A DNA stretch of 64,000 nucleotides, from NCBI RefSeq assembly GCF_910591885.1, contig NC_063280.1, forward strand, positions 4,278,001-4,342,000, written 5' to 3'. The DNA comes from Bombus terrestris. Taxonomy: Eukaryota > Arthropoda > Insecta > Hymenoptera > Apidae. The notes under the pieces were generated by a model. It did not search any database. It worked only from the letters and a program-made list of their open reading frames with translations, and was not told the DNA's origin. Position 1 is the first letter of the stretch. Each line of letters begins with the position of its first letter. Shown piece after piece: positions 25,178 through 36,822 of this stretch. The translations under genes were made by a program, and so were the position numbers.

Positions 25178-27031
25178 TAAAATATGATATTCTTTTATAC
25201 TCATTCTTTTATTTTTTTCATGGTACATTTTCAGAATCTAATTTTATTTAGTATTTAAAACTTAAATTTTTTGTTTCAAGTTTTTGTTACATAAATACCA
25301 ATTTTGTCTTTTTCTAGTGTGTTCTTTTGCATGAAACTTTTATATAATAAATTTAATATAAATTGTATGAATTGTTATGTTTATCATAATTGTTCTGTGA
25401 ATCATTAACATTTGTTACCGTAATTAAAAATTTATTGATCTTTATATAATTATGTAGAGTATTCTTATACTGTTTTAGAAAATGATTTATATGTGATTCT
25501 GTTAAAATCATAACCATACCAAAATGTACAAAAAATATATTTAACAAAAGATAAAAATTTCAACTTCAAAAGATTTCGGTATTTTTAAGATGGTAAAATG
25601 CGATTAATCGAATGCTCAAGTAAGGTTATTAAAATTTTTTATTAATGATTAAATTAAATATTTATTAGCAAATACTGTTATTATTGCACGTATATTTTAA
25701 ATACATGATATTTTCTTATCCGTTCCCATATCTGTATGAAATATTTGCAATAAAATTGATATACATATTCAATTTTGCATAACAGAGAAAATGTTTTTTT
25801 CCCTTCCAAAATTCACACGTCTACTTTCTCTATTTTAAAATGTAAATAAAATTATATTACAGTATAATATAATACATATAATGTTATATAGAACTTACAA
25901 TGATAAATAAATTATTAAATTACATATTTATATGTAATATAAATATCCATTACTTACAAATTTAATCGTTTTCAAAATTAATTAAAACTTAATGTCAACC
26001 TGAAACATTAAAAAATTTATAAAACTACATAATATTTGTTTGAAGGTTTCATCAAAAGTTTCTTAAAATAATCTTTCTTATTACACAACATGAATACCTG
26101 TTTATGACAAAAGCTTTTATGATAAAAATTCTAAATACATACTATGTAGTTTATATGTATATTATGTTATTTTAAATATAGTGAATCATTAAGCATAGTA
26201 AATTACTCGCATCCTAATGATCTATAAAAGAAGAATAGATATAAATATTTAATATCATTCTTCTCCTAAACTTTACTATATTTTAAATAAAAAGTGATTA
26301 TATCATACTAAAAAAAAAAAAAACAAATTTATATCTAATTACATTATCTCTATGAATGAAGCTTATAAAAATTATATTAAATTTATTGCACTTAAATCAA
26401 TATGATTTAATAATAATAACTACATGTAAAAAATCGAGATAACAAATAATAAAAAATAAATTTACTCATTAGTATTTATAGTTCACTTAATTGCTGAAAC
26501 TTGTATAATCTAAATGTGTTATTTCTTATTTTATTCTTTATTTTATTTTACATTGCTATTTTATGTTTACTTAAATATGCAGTGCATATATTGTTAAAAA
26601 TATATCAAATACTATATGAAAAAATTCAATTTTTATTATATGAACTACTAATGTTACTAATGTTATTATATTAACATTATATAAGTTTGTAAAAAAATTA
26701 TATAAACTAAAATGAAATAGTAAATCACAACTCCCTAGAATGCGTTTTTATTTGTCTTCTTGAAATTTAGTAATAAGCAATAAAAATACAAAAAACAAAT
26801 TTTTTAACCACATTGTTTAATTCATTTTTTTAACTATATTAATTGTAATATAATTATATGTTATATGATTTGTTACTTGTTAGATGTAGAACTTAATTAT
26901 ATTCACAATTTTAAATCCAATATTTAAAAAATTCTATCATATATCAAGAACAGATCGAATATTTTTTAAATACGAATGTACCTGTTCTATAATTTGTTAC
27001 TGAGCAAAACCTAAGCACTATTAGCTTCTAT
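25178..27031. other. AT-rich intergenic region between convergent genes
   Basis: This is extremely AT-rich sequence with homopolymer runs, for example an A tract near 26313-26324, and AATAAA-like signals near 25180 (TTAATAAAATATG just after the preceding stop). It lies between the 3' ends of the AGL-downstream ORF and LMBRD2. No gene or RNA was recognised. Confidence 0.6.
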
Positions 27032-30000
27032 TTAAATGTCATCAAATAAACCTCTTTGTGGAGGTCCTATGCGATTAGTATTTGTAATAAATGCTCTTGC
27101 ATTGTCCATATGTCCTTCATAAAAATCATCTGCTTGGTAGCCTGTATCGTAACTATTATTTGCACCATAACTGTCAACTCCAGTTGCCATACCAATATAA
27201 TATTCTGCAGGGTCAAAGTCACGTAATAATCCAGCTCTTGCGGATTCTACCGACTCATCTCGTTTCAAAGGCCGAACTATAATTTAATTAAATACAAAAA
27301 TTTAATGACATAGATATAGCTATTTGCACTATACAGAGTGTGTTATGGTATTGGATCGAGTTATATTTCAAAATCAGTAAGAGGTAAGAAAAAGCTGTAA
27401 AGGTGAAAGTTGAATGGTATGATTAGATCTTAAGTATTCACTTTTTTAGTATGCAGCGGTGCCCTGGAAAAGTGCAATTGCATTCTCTTTTTAAGTGGAA
27501 CTCCACAAAAAATTCTCCACAAAAAAGTATTAAGGTATTTGAATTGAAAAATGCTTAGTTTGAAAGATATTTGAATTCCAATGTTAAAATGTTAAGTCTA
27601 TGAATAATAAGAAAACATAAACATAAGCATCTGCCTTATGTTTTTCCTTCTTCCTCATATGTGAAGTTTCATAAAATTAAAATCGAAATATCCTTTAAAC
27701 CAAGGACATTCTGACACAAGTATCTTAATACTTTTTTGTAGAGAAATAAATAATGCATTAATTAGACAATAAATAATTATAGAGTTCCATTAAAAGAAAA
27801 GAGTATAGTTGCATTTTCCCGGTGCGTCGTTGCATATTAAAAAAGTGAATACCTAAGATCTTATCATGTCATTCAACTTTTCTTTCTATATTTTTAACTT
27901 TCTCTTTATATTTTTAGCTATATCTTACTAATTTTGAGATATAATCCGGCTTAATTGCGTAGCGTACATTGTATATTAAATACACATACGCTTCTTTTAA
28001 ATAAATTACAAATACCTGTATCGGTACTTTGCCGTGAGGTTCTGTAGCGAGATGAACTGGTAGCGCTACTAAATCTTTCTTGAAATTCGCGTCTTCTATA
28101 CATCAAATCTTCTGTTCTTTGTCTCTTACGTCTCTCTAAAAACGAGAACATAGACGTAGTTATATGAAAACAATGTTATCTACATTTCATAAAATTTAAT
28201 TATGATACTCATTATTACTCAAATAAAATAGTTTTACCTCGTTTTATTAACTCTTGACCTTCCTCAACAAGGTCTGTTGTAAACTCATCATCATCAAGAA
28301 ATTGTTGAAAACCTAACATAGAAAGCAATCTACTTCCTAGGCTAAAGTATGTTGCTAGACAAAATGCTAGAATAGCCATTGGAAAATATACATTAAATCC
28401 ATCAGATATAATGGAAATAACATCCATATGCCCCATTACCTAAATAAATAAATTACAGAATGAATTTCAAATTTATTATGAAAATCTTATAAAAATGAAA
28501 ATCTTAAAAAAAATCTTATGAAAATCTTATACTCATATATTTACTTGAGTGTAATGAGTTTCCAAAATGTGAGTTTTAATAATATGTGAATCCATGTGTA
28601 TAAGACCCAGAAAGTTTAAACACATAGGTGGTGTAAGACGGCATAACATCATTCCACTAAATATTAAACTATACTCATTAGTCTGATGATGGGGTGCCAA
28701 GTAATATAAATTCAATACACGAATTTTTAAAACAGTTGAATAAGCACAGTAACAAAGGTAAGCAATTATCATCATTGATAATACCTACAAAAAGCATTTT
28801 AGCTATCTCTTCCTTCCTTTTGCATTAATTTTTAAAACAAGTCTTATTTGTTAATATCAAATCTAAATATATATTCTTACCTCAATGGTAAAATAATCGT
28901 AATTTTCTTTAGCTAGATTCAAAAATTGGGCAAATAATGATAACACTGGAGTTTTATTAAAAAATGTTACTTCTGACCATACTACAGCTATTGAAAGACA
29001 TCCAGTGCAAACAGCTATAATTTTTTGTACATAACTCCTTATGACACATTTCCAATACCACTCTAAAAATTTTAATATATTTATAAAAGCTAAAGAAAAG
29101 ACCATGTGTTTCTATAATCGTTTACTGTTTAAAGCTTACCAATAACTGGACTGTAAACAACACGAAGTGGAAATGAACGATGTGTAGGAAAAGTTGTTTT
29201 AAACCTTTTATCATCACTTACTTGATTTTTTGCTATATCCTCTAAATCAATTATTTTATCAACCAAAATTCCCCATTGAGTTTCTATACGTTGTAAAGTT
29301 TGCAATGCTTTTATTGTCTAATAAAAAATAAAAATGAATAAATTATTATGCTTACATAAACAATGCATTCAAAATGTTCCACGACTCATTATTATTAAGA
29401 AGGGAGCTTTTAAGGTAAATGAAATTTTATCTATTATTTAACATACATTCCTTTTCCCTCTATATAAATTATAGATCATCCGTACAACTGTTGAAAGGCG
29501 AATGTGTACCCCTCTTTTGAAATTGTATTTAGAACAGCTGCCACATTTTTGTTGCCCTTTTAGTGACATGTTTAGCTTAGGAAACAGAAAGAACTCAACA
29601 GGAGCAAAATCTGGGAAATAGGCTGGTCCCAGGCAATCCATCAACCAAGTATCAAACAGCTGAACGGTGCAATCCAGAAGATGTATGACTAGCGAAAATG
29701 AAGGTCACAAAATCAGAAATGAAAATAATGTTGATCGCATTTTTTGATTCAAGAGGATTCATTATTATTATATATAATTCATGTCCCCTAGCCAGACTGT
29801 AACTGGATCATTTCAGAATTACTTGATCGCCTTTTGAAAAGAATTTGTAGGGTTAGACGGGACGTGTATTAATCACACTTGATTACCTTGCAATTTTTTG
29901 CTAGAAAATCAGTCATAGTGATTAATAACCACTCTACTTCTCAAATTTGACTCCTGCTGACTTCTTCCTGTTCTCTAAGCTGAAGGTGGCACTGAAAGGG

Positions 30001-31381
30001 CAGCATTTTGACGATATAGAAACAATTAAAAAAAATGTGACAGTCGTTTTGAATATAATTTTAAAAGAGAACTACGCACATGCTTTCCAATGGTTGTATG
30101 AATGATCTAAAATTTGTATAGAGAGGAAAGGGATGTGTTGAATACTAGATAATAAAATTTCATTTACCTTAAAAACTGTATTTTTAACAACATTAGTCCT
30201 TGGATGATCTGAATGCACAGTATATTTATACATTAGATATATTTAAATATATATGATTAATAACAAACTTGTCTATGTAAACGTATTAATGCTTTTTCGG
30301 ATGGTGTATCTGTTGGTGTATCATCTGGTAGTTGTCTTCTATTCATTCTGTCTTTTAATTCTGCAGGAATTTTTTGAAAAATCGTTTCTAAATTACAATG
30401 AAAAGGATGTCCTGGTCCAATAGATACTGTAGCAGCTTGTAAAGACTAAAAAATAAAATAAATACAACATAATGATAAATACAAATAAATGAGAATTAGA
30501 TAAAATATTTAATTACCTCAAGTATGTCATCTACTGTTTCCTCTGCTTCACATTTATCCAAACTTAATTTAGCAACTTTAAAATAGCTATAATTCAAAGT
30601 GTATCCAGGTTTACTAGCATTCCATAATCCCCGAGGAACTTCTACAAGTGCGTATCCAAGTAGTAATACCAGTAAGAATAAACCCCAGGTATTTGATGCA
30701 GATGATGCTATAGCTTTTAATTTTTGACTAAAACATATACATACATAAACCCATAATATATATTTTTACATTTATCATACTAATGTATCTTACCCATCAA
30801 GATCAAAACCAGGTTTTAATGCTATATATATTAGGAGGATACCACATATGAACAAATAACTTCCATAATATATAGCATTATCTATTAAAGCAGACTTTAG
30901 CTTTCCTTGAACTGTGAAATCTCCTGCTTTTATATAAGATTGCATAAGTGGTAATATCAACCATGTTAAACATTGTGAAGTCCAATACACAATTCTCCAT
31001 AAATTTGGAAATATATGTTCTGGTACATTAGGCCAAGGTTCTTTACAAGTATGAAATGGGACTGTTGTTGTACTGTCAGAGTTTATTTTTGTGCTATTAT
31101 AAATATTTTTTTCATCACATTGTCTATAGACAGTCTATAAAAAAATAATAAACTTAAATGTATTAATTATTTTAATATTACTTAAATTAGTAAATATTAT
31201 TACTTACAGATGAAACATCTAAAGGTAAGATAAATATTATCAGCAGTGAAAAATACCATGCTATGAGTACAGAGATTGTAACAATAATATGTTGCCGAAA
31301 AATATTACCATATTTATATAATAAAGTGGCAGCAAGGCAAAATGCTACCACAATTTCTGTCAAGAATATTCCAAGAACCAT
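27032..31381 (-). CDS. LMBRD2: LMBR1 domain-containing protein 2 (multi-pass membrane protein)
   Basis: LMBRD2 belongs to the LMBR1/limb-region membrane protein family, polytopic proteins related to lipocalin receptors. Human LMBRD2 has been tied to beta2-adrenergic receptor signalling. Exon 1 (to 31381) encodes MVLGIFLTEIVVAFCLAATL, a typical first membrane segment. The next coding exon contains YWTSQCLTWLILPLMQSYIK and NAIYYGSYLFICGILLIYIA, which are diagnostic. Later exons carry more hydrophobic segments and a coiled stretch (IKALQTLQRIETQWGILVDK region, ~29240-29310). The C-terminal exons are cytosolic: ERRKRQRTEDLMYRRREFQ at 28010-28150, then the last exon 27032-27280 ending GPPQRGLFDDI. 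Two introns carry transposon remnants (27353-27947 and 29408-30174). The start lies only 63 nt after the stop of BBIP1 on the same strand, which suggests a shared transcript. Confidence 0.93.
27353..27947. mobile_element. Foldback/MITE-like element with ~200-bp inverted arms in an LMBRD2 intron
   Basis: The left arm (27353-27545) is the reverse complement of the right arm (~27720-27947) along almost its full length with scattered differences. Matching pieces include TTCAAAATCAGTAAGA with TCTCAAAATTAGTAAGA, AGATCTTAAGTATTCACTTTTTTA with its near-identical partner, and AAGTATTAAG near the loop. About 170 bp separate the arms. No transposase coding is visible, so this is a non-autonomous element. 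It lies between the last two LMBRD2 exons and would form a long hairpin in the pre-mRNA. Confidence 0.85.
29408..30174. mobile_element. Palindromic mariner-like remnant in an LMBRD2 intron
   Basis: Both ends carry the same inverted terminus, beginning TTTTAAGGTAAATGAAATTT. Both arms, reading inward, encode the C-terminus of a mariner-type transposase: FPDFAPVEFFLFPKLN on the minus strand (~29560-29630), and NLTPADFFLFSKLKVALKG on the plus strand (~29945-30000). These match the SPDLAPADFFLFPKLK region around the last catalytic Asp; in the right arm that Asp is changed to Asn. The arms align for ~250 bp and then diverge, with ~270 bp between. The element is therefore a head-deleted inverted dimer of mariner 3' ends with no intact transposase. 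Confidence 0.85.
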
Positions 31382-31444
31382 TTTGGTGATTTCTAATTTT
31401 ATCTCACCATAACTTTATAATTATTTTGCCTTTAGTTTTATATC

Positions 31445-31663
31445 TTATTCATTATCATTTGCATTATTATATTCTACTGCTTCTCGGATCTTTAATTCAG
31501 CATCCTTTTGCATCTTCTCTAACTTCTCTAATGTAACTGATTTTAAAGGAATTAATTTAGGTTTACAAAGTATATAATCCAAATTTTCTTCCTGGTATAG
31601 CAAGCTTTGCCTAGGAAGGATTATGTCAATCTTTTCTGAAGAATTATCCATCAACTCTGACAT
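31445..31663 (-). CDS. BBIP1: BBSome-interacting protein 1 (BBS18)
   Basis: BBIP1 is the smallest subunit of the BBSome, the complex that moves membrane proteins in and out of cilia; it is also tied to tubulin acetylation. The protein is 72 aa (human 92). It keeps the diagnostic core: ILPRQSLLYQEENLDYILCK, then KPKLIPLKSVTLEKLEKMQK. The whole coding region is one exon. The ATG at 31663 gives MSELMDNSSEK; a second Met four codons on is an alternative start. The stop at 31445 is followed after 63 nt by the LMBRD2 ATG on the same strand, leaving little room for a separate promoter. In insects only ciliated sensory neurons and sperm-related cells would be expected to need this protein. Confidence 0.9.
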   Translation of the reverse strand: MSELMDNSSEKIDIILPRQSLLYQEENLDYILCKPKLIPLKSVTLEKLEKMQKDAELKIREAVEYNNANDNE

Positions 31664-33651
31664 TTTTGCTAAAATTAAAACGGATATTTGTGTTTATATA
31701 TATGAGGTTATATTTAATTTTAAATAAATATTTGTAAATTATTTCCAAATAGATGTAGTACATAATTTCTCATAGTATGTATGCATACATTTTGTATTTT
31801 TTAATTTATTTTATATAACTTTAAATAAAAAATACAAATAGATTATATACAAGAATTATCGTTCTCAAAATCAATCGCTTGAACATTTGCTGACAGATAC
31901 AAAATGTAACTATTATAAACGCTTTCGAGGGACGAATAGAATATTAAACAGTGATAAAGATAACAAAAAATTCGAGTGTAAAAATTAACAGAAGGTTATT
32001 TGTTAATCACGTTCCACATATTTACTTCGATGGCTACCAAAGTCATCTACACCTTAAATTATCGGTATTTATATTATAACGTACTTTTATCATTGAAAAA
32101 TACACTTTATCCATTTCTTCTCTACAGTAAAATCGTTAGGCATACATTGCACGATACAGTCAAAAATATCGACGTCACATGTACACGTCAAATTGTCATT
32201 TACGAATAATACTACACGTCCAGAGCCTACTTTAGATCAGATAGATACAGGGTATAGGCTATACAGGGGGTAAATCTGGCAACAATGTCAGGATTCAGAA
32301 TTCACGTTTCGATATAAACATAACATAATGACTATGGCCCCTTTCACGGTGCCCTCCATAGATCTCCCGCGATTTTATGAAATGTTTACGTATGGTAACG
32401 TTTTGTTATAATAGATGATACTAATAATGTTCTAGTGAAACAATGGTAACAGTACACTAGGACGTGTAATAATAGTAATTTTATTCGATATGCTGTTTGT
32501 CCTAATTTTACCTGCTTAATATACAACTTAAAGACAAAATTCTCAAATACTTATTTTGTATCTTTTACGTATAGAGTTTATCCCTATACTTTTATTAAAA
32601 TATTTTTAAGATGATATAATATGGTAATATTTCATAATTCTTTTTAAATTAATTTATTAATTATTAAGATTATAATTAATTTAATTAATTAAAATTAAAT
32701 GCAAAATTCTTGTACTTATTGAAATAACAATATAACATATTGTGCTACAACAGTAAATCTAGTAAACTAACCGCGTGACTTTTGTTTCACGATCTTTTTT
32801 TTCGGCATAGGTAAATCACGTTTTCGTAGCATTAGCATTTGGTCATCTTTGTAAAATCGTGAATATCCGATATATCACCGATTTTTATAAAATTAATTTA
32901 GAAGAATGAAAGCTATCGCTGCTAAATCTGTCTATGCCTGCTCCATAGTAGATCCTAGATTTCCACATACTAGTGATGAATCTGCGCAAATGTTGTACAT
33001 ACTTCAAATATACGAAATTCAAAATGTGATCAAGACATGATTATTCTTTGAGATTTAAATAATTAAACGATAGAGAATGGTTACAATGATTGATAAAAGA
33101 TATACGTAATTGTGAAATGAAGAGGAAATGAAAAATAAACATTTAATGAAGTATACCAACGCAAATATGTGCAAAACCCTATTTTATTGTTAAAATAATC
33201 TAATGTAAAATGATACAACATATTTTGTCCTATTTTATATTCTTTTATATTCAGGATACCCTGCACTATACATTTTATATATTTAACATTAATTAATAAA
33301 ATAATTTATATTTTATATAAATATATATTTATATATAATATATATATTATAATATATAAATTTTTATATATTATTAATTATATTTTATACATTTAATACC
33401 ACTTTTGCTTAATAGTTTTAATATTATCAAATGTTACTTTAAACGATATCATGTAACGATAATATTTATCACTTCTAAAAATTTTTTTCTTGATAATGTA
33501 CATTTCTATAAAATAATATAATCTATTAAGATTTATTACTAACTAGGAAAGCCCGCCTTTGAAATTACGTGTGTATTATATTTGTACGTTAAAAAGCTAT
33601 TTTAATTAACCAAAAAGATATTTTATTATTTGTTTAAATAATCTTCTAAAT
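31664..33651. other. Divergent 5' region between BBIP1 (-) and the helicase gene (+)
   Basis: This AT-rich region should hold the promoters for BBIP1/LMBRD2 and the helicase. A small patch at 33248-33280 resembles part of the helicase's P-loop exon (see findings). A 44-codon open frame at 32906-33040 has no recognisable motif. Long (TA)-rich runs occur near 33300-33370. No RNA gene was recognised. Confidence 0.55.
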
Positions 33652-36379
33652 ATGGCAAATGAAAAAAGTAAAAACAAAAGATCTATTGTTGGAGAAAGCA
33701 CGTAAGAAACTTCTATATTACCAAATCAAATAACCATATCAAATAATTTTATTTATTGTACAAAATTAATAAGGCCAAACATTTATTTCTGTGTTAGACA
33801 TTGTACCAGTTTTGGAGTATGTAAACGAGTGCCGTTAGTAAAAATTCAATTTCCAGCTGATTTATGTGCAGTATTAAATAAAACAAAACCTCAAAATGTT
33901 CAATTATACAATGATTATATGAAACTTATTAACAATCTTCCAAATATAAAAAAAATAGAACCTGAGTATTACTTAATATTGTTCAAAATTTTATTATATT
34001 TAGAAGAGCATGAGCTTTGTTTAATTGCTGCAAAACATAATTTGGAAAATCAAAAGCTTAAATATGTTTCTGACTCATTTGAAATCACAGTGCCTACTTT
34101 AGATGAAGATGATCCATTTATTACTGTTGGTGATACATTAAAAATTGAGGTGAAAAGATTAAAGTCTAAATATACCTGTAACATAACAGATATTATAGGG
34201 AAGAAAGTATATGCAACAATACGTAAATCGTAAGTACGTTTGTATTAATTTGGAAGAATTAAACAATAGAGTACAAATCATAGCTACTTACAAAATGTTT
34301 AGATCTGTTGTATCTCAACTTCTTGAAGAACAAGTTGATATTTATTTCCTTCCTATGAACTGGCAAATAAGATGTTGTCATTCTGTCTTACACATTATGT
34401 TCGAGCATAATTTGGTAAACTCAGTATATCCCAAAATAAATACAAATCTTTATACTTTACCAGAAGTGTAAGTATTTTTAGTAATTATTCTTAATATATA
34501 TGTTATTTTTTCATATACTTATTAATATATACTTATATGATACAGTGACTTGGATTGGGCTAATAAAAGTATAGCAAAAAATAAAGAACAGAAAATAGCA
34601 GTGAATAATATTTTGAATTATTCGGCATACCCTGCACCATACATTTTATTTGGTCCTCCTGGTACTGGCAAAACAACAACACTAATTGAAACCATTTATC
34701 AAGTATAGATCTACTACTCTAATTTATAGTATAATATGAAAAAAATATGTTTTTCATTCTAAGATCTTGATTATGTTATCTTATAGATTAGGAAACAATG
34801 CAAATCAAAAAATATTTTAGTATGTACACCTTCAAATGCAGCAGCTGATGAAATTACAAATAGATTATTATGTTTACTTCCTCATAAAGATGTATTTCGG
34901 ATGTATGCAACAAGTAAATGTTGGTAAGTTATTATTTTCATGAATGCTGGATACTTTATTAGTTTTATTTCTTTTCGCATTTATAGTAACAATGTAGATG
35001 AGAAAATTTATCCAAATTCAAATTTTATTGATGATATGGTCCTTTATTTACCAAAAAAAATTTTTATTTTGAAGAAGATTGTTATTACAACATTAGTAAC
35101 ATGTATGAGGTATGTTTTCTTTTTATTTTTTTCAGTAATAATTACATTTAGAATATTTATAATTTGTTAATTGCAGATTGGCGAGCCTTAAATTACGAAA
35201 TGATCACTTTTCATATATATTTATTGATGAAGCCAGTCAAAGTACAGAATTAGAATCATTAATTCCACTTATGGTCATGAATTCGAAAAATAATACTGAA
35301 GCATTATATGCACAAATTGTTATTGCTGGTGATCCCTATCAACTTGGTCCTCTAATTAGATGTACAAAAATTCAACATTTGCTTGGTATGTAGTTTCATA
35401 TTATTAAAGTTAAATTTATGTATTTTATTAACTGATATAGAGTTACATTATGTTTCTAGGAAAGTCTTTATTGGAAAGATTAATGGAATGTGAACCATAT
35501 CAAAAAGTAAACAATAAATATAATTCGCGTTATATAACAAAGTTAATTCATAATTACCGTAATCAAGAAGCTATTATACATACATCCAATAATTTATTTT
35601 ATGAAAAGGACTTGTTATGTGATAAAAAAGAGAATAAACACAGCATAATTTCAAATTGGACAGTATTATCAAGGAAAACATTCCCTATCTTATTTCTTGT
35701 ACTTAAAGGTGAAGAAGTAAGAACACCAAATGGAAGGTAATTATAACATTTCTATATTAAAAACGAAGTTCTTACGAAATTAGTGAAATTTAAAAACATT
35801 ATTTTCTAGTTTAATGAAGATTGAACACATTATCTTTTTAGTGTTTACAACGAGACAGAAATTACGGCCGTAACAAACATTATAAAAATATTAATGCGTT
35901 CCAAATTTCGTAATCGAAAAATTGAAGAAGAAGATATTGGAATTGTAACTCCATTCAAGCAACAAAAAATTATGTTTAAAAGAAGTTTAAACTTACATAA
36001 ATTAAACAACATAGCTGTTGGGACAGTAGAGATATTTCAAGGACAAGAAAAAGAAATTATAGTCCTAAGTACAGTACGTTCACAAACTTTTAAACATCGT
36101 GGTAAACAACATCTCGGTTTCTTAGCTAATCTAAAGGTATAATTTTACATAATATTTAAACAGCAAATCTTTTTTGGTATTCTAAATATAATAATAAGAC
36201 TTAATAATTATATTTATTTGTTTTTTCAGAGGTTTAATGTTGCCTTAACAAGAGCAAAAGATTTATTAATAATAGTAGGAAATCCATCTATTCTTTGTCA
36301 AGACAAATATTGGAATACTTTGTGGAAATACTGTCAAAAAAATAATGCATATGTTGCTATTAATGAAAATCTTATCTAA
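33652..36379 (+). CDS. MOV10/Armitage-like SF1 RNA helicase with an apparent frameshift
   Basis: This UPF1-like superfamily 1 helicase belongs to the MOV10/Armitage group, which acts in small-RNA silencing and transposon control. It has nine exons, with in-phase junctions except as noted. Exon 1 (33652-33701) encodes MANEKSKNKRSIVGES, and exon 2 starts at 33798. Motifs in order: Walker A GPPGTGKTTT (~34652-34680); Ia CTPSNAAADE; Walker B FIDEAS (~35220); III IAGDPYQLGP; IV-type HNYRNQEAI; V IGIVTPFKQQ and VEIFQGQEKE; VI RFNVALTRAK. The protein would be about 690 aa, much shorter than MOV10 (~1000) or Armitage (~1190). It lacks most of their N-terminus but keeps the beta-barrel region before the P-loop. 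Between codons for YATIRK and YVCINLEELNN the frame changes by +1 at ~34220-34235, with no usable intron (see findings). It is either a recent pseudogene, an assembly error, or a gene using an unusual expression step. Confidence 0.85.
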
Positions 36380-36822
36380 AAATTACTGACGTTTTCGATA
36401 TATAATAATGAATTATTAATTTGTAGAACACAAACTATTTTTTTATGAGATGAATAATCTATTAATATGTTACAGAAACTACTTTCTGTGTATTTATGTT
36501 TTCATTATTTATGCATTTGTTATGTATTTATTCATATTAAGATTTTAATATTTAAATAAGTTCGTTAGATACTAACTTAGGTATAAATAAATAGATAAAT
36601 ACATATAAAAAATAAAAATTTGCATTTTCGTTTAATATTAATTTATTTTAAAATATTCTACTACCTGGAGACTTTATAAAATTACGTATTGTTATGACTT
36701 GTGATTAACAAACACTAAATTTTTTTCCGAAATCGAATAGTTTGTAAATATTTAAGAACCACTTCTTTTAAATTTCAAACTTTAGTTAATGATTTTAATC
36801 TTAAATTTTGTAAGATACAACT
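36380..36822. other. Short intergenic gap between convergent helicase and PIGU genes
   Basis: These 440 bp of AT-rich sequence separate the two stop codons, with AATAAA-like signals on both strands. The gap presumably holds both 3' UTRs. No gene was seen. Confidence 0.6.

Noticed and set aside
32906..33040. 44-codon open frame MKAIAAKSVYACSIVD...
   Set aside because: Too short, no motif, no known relative that I can name; could be chance.
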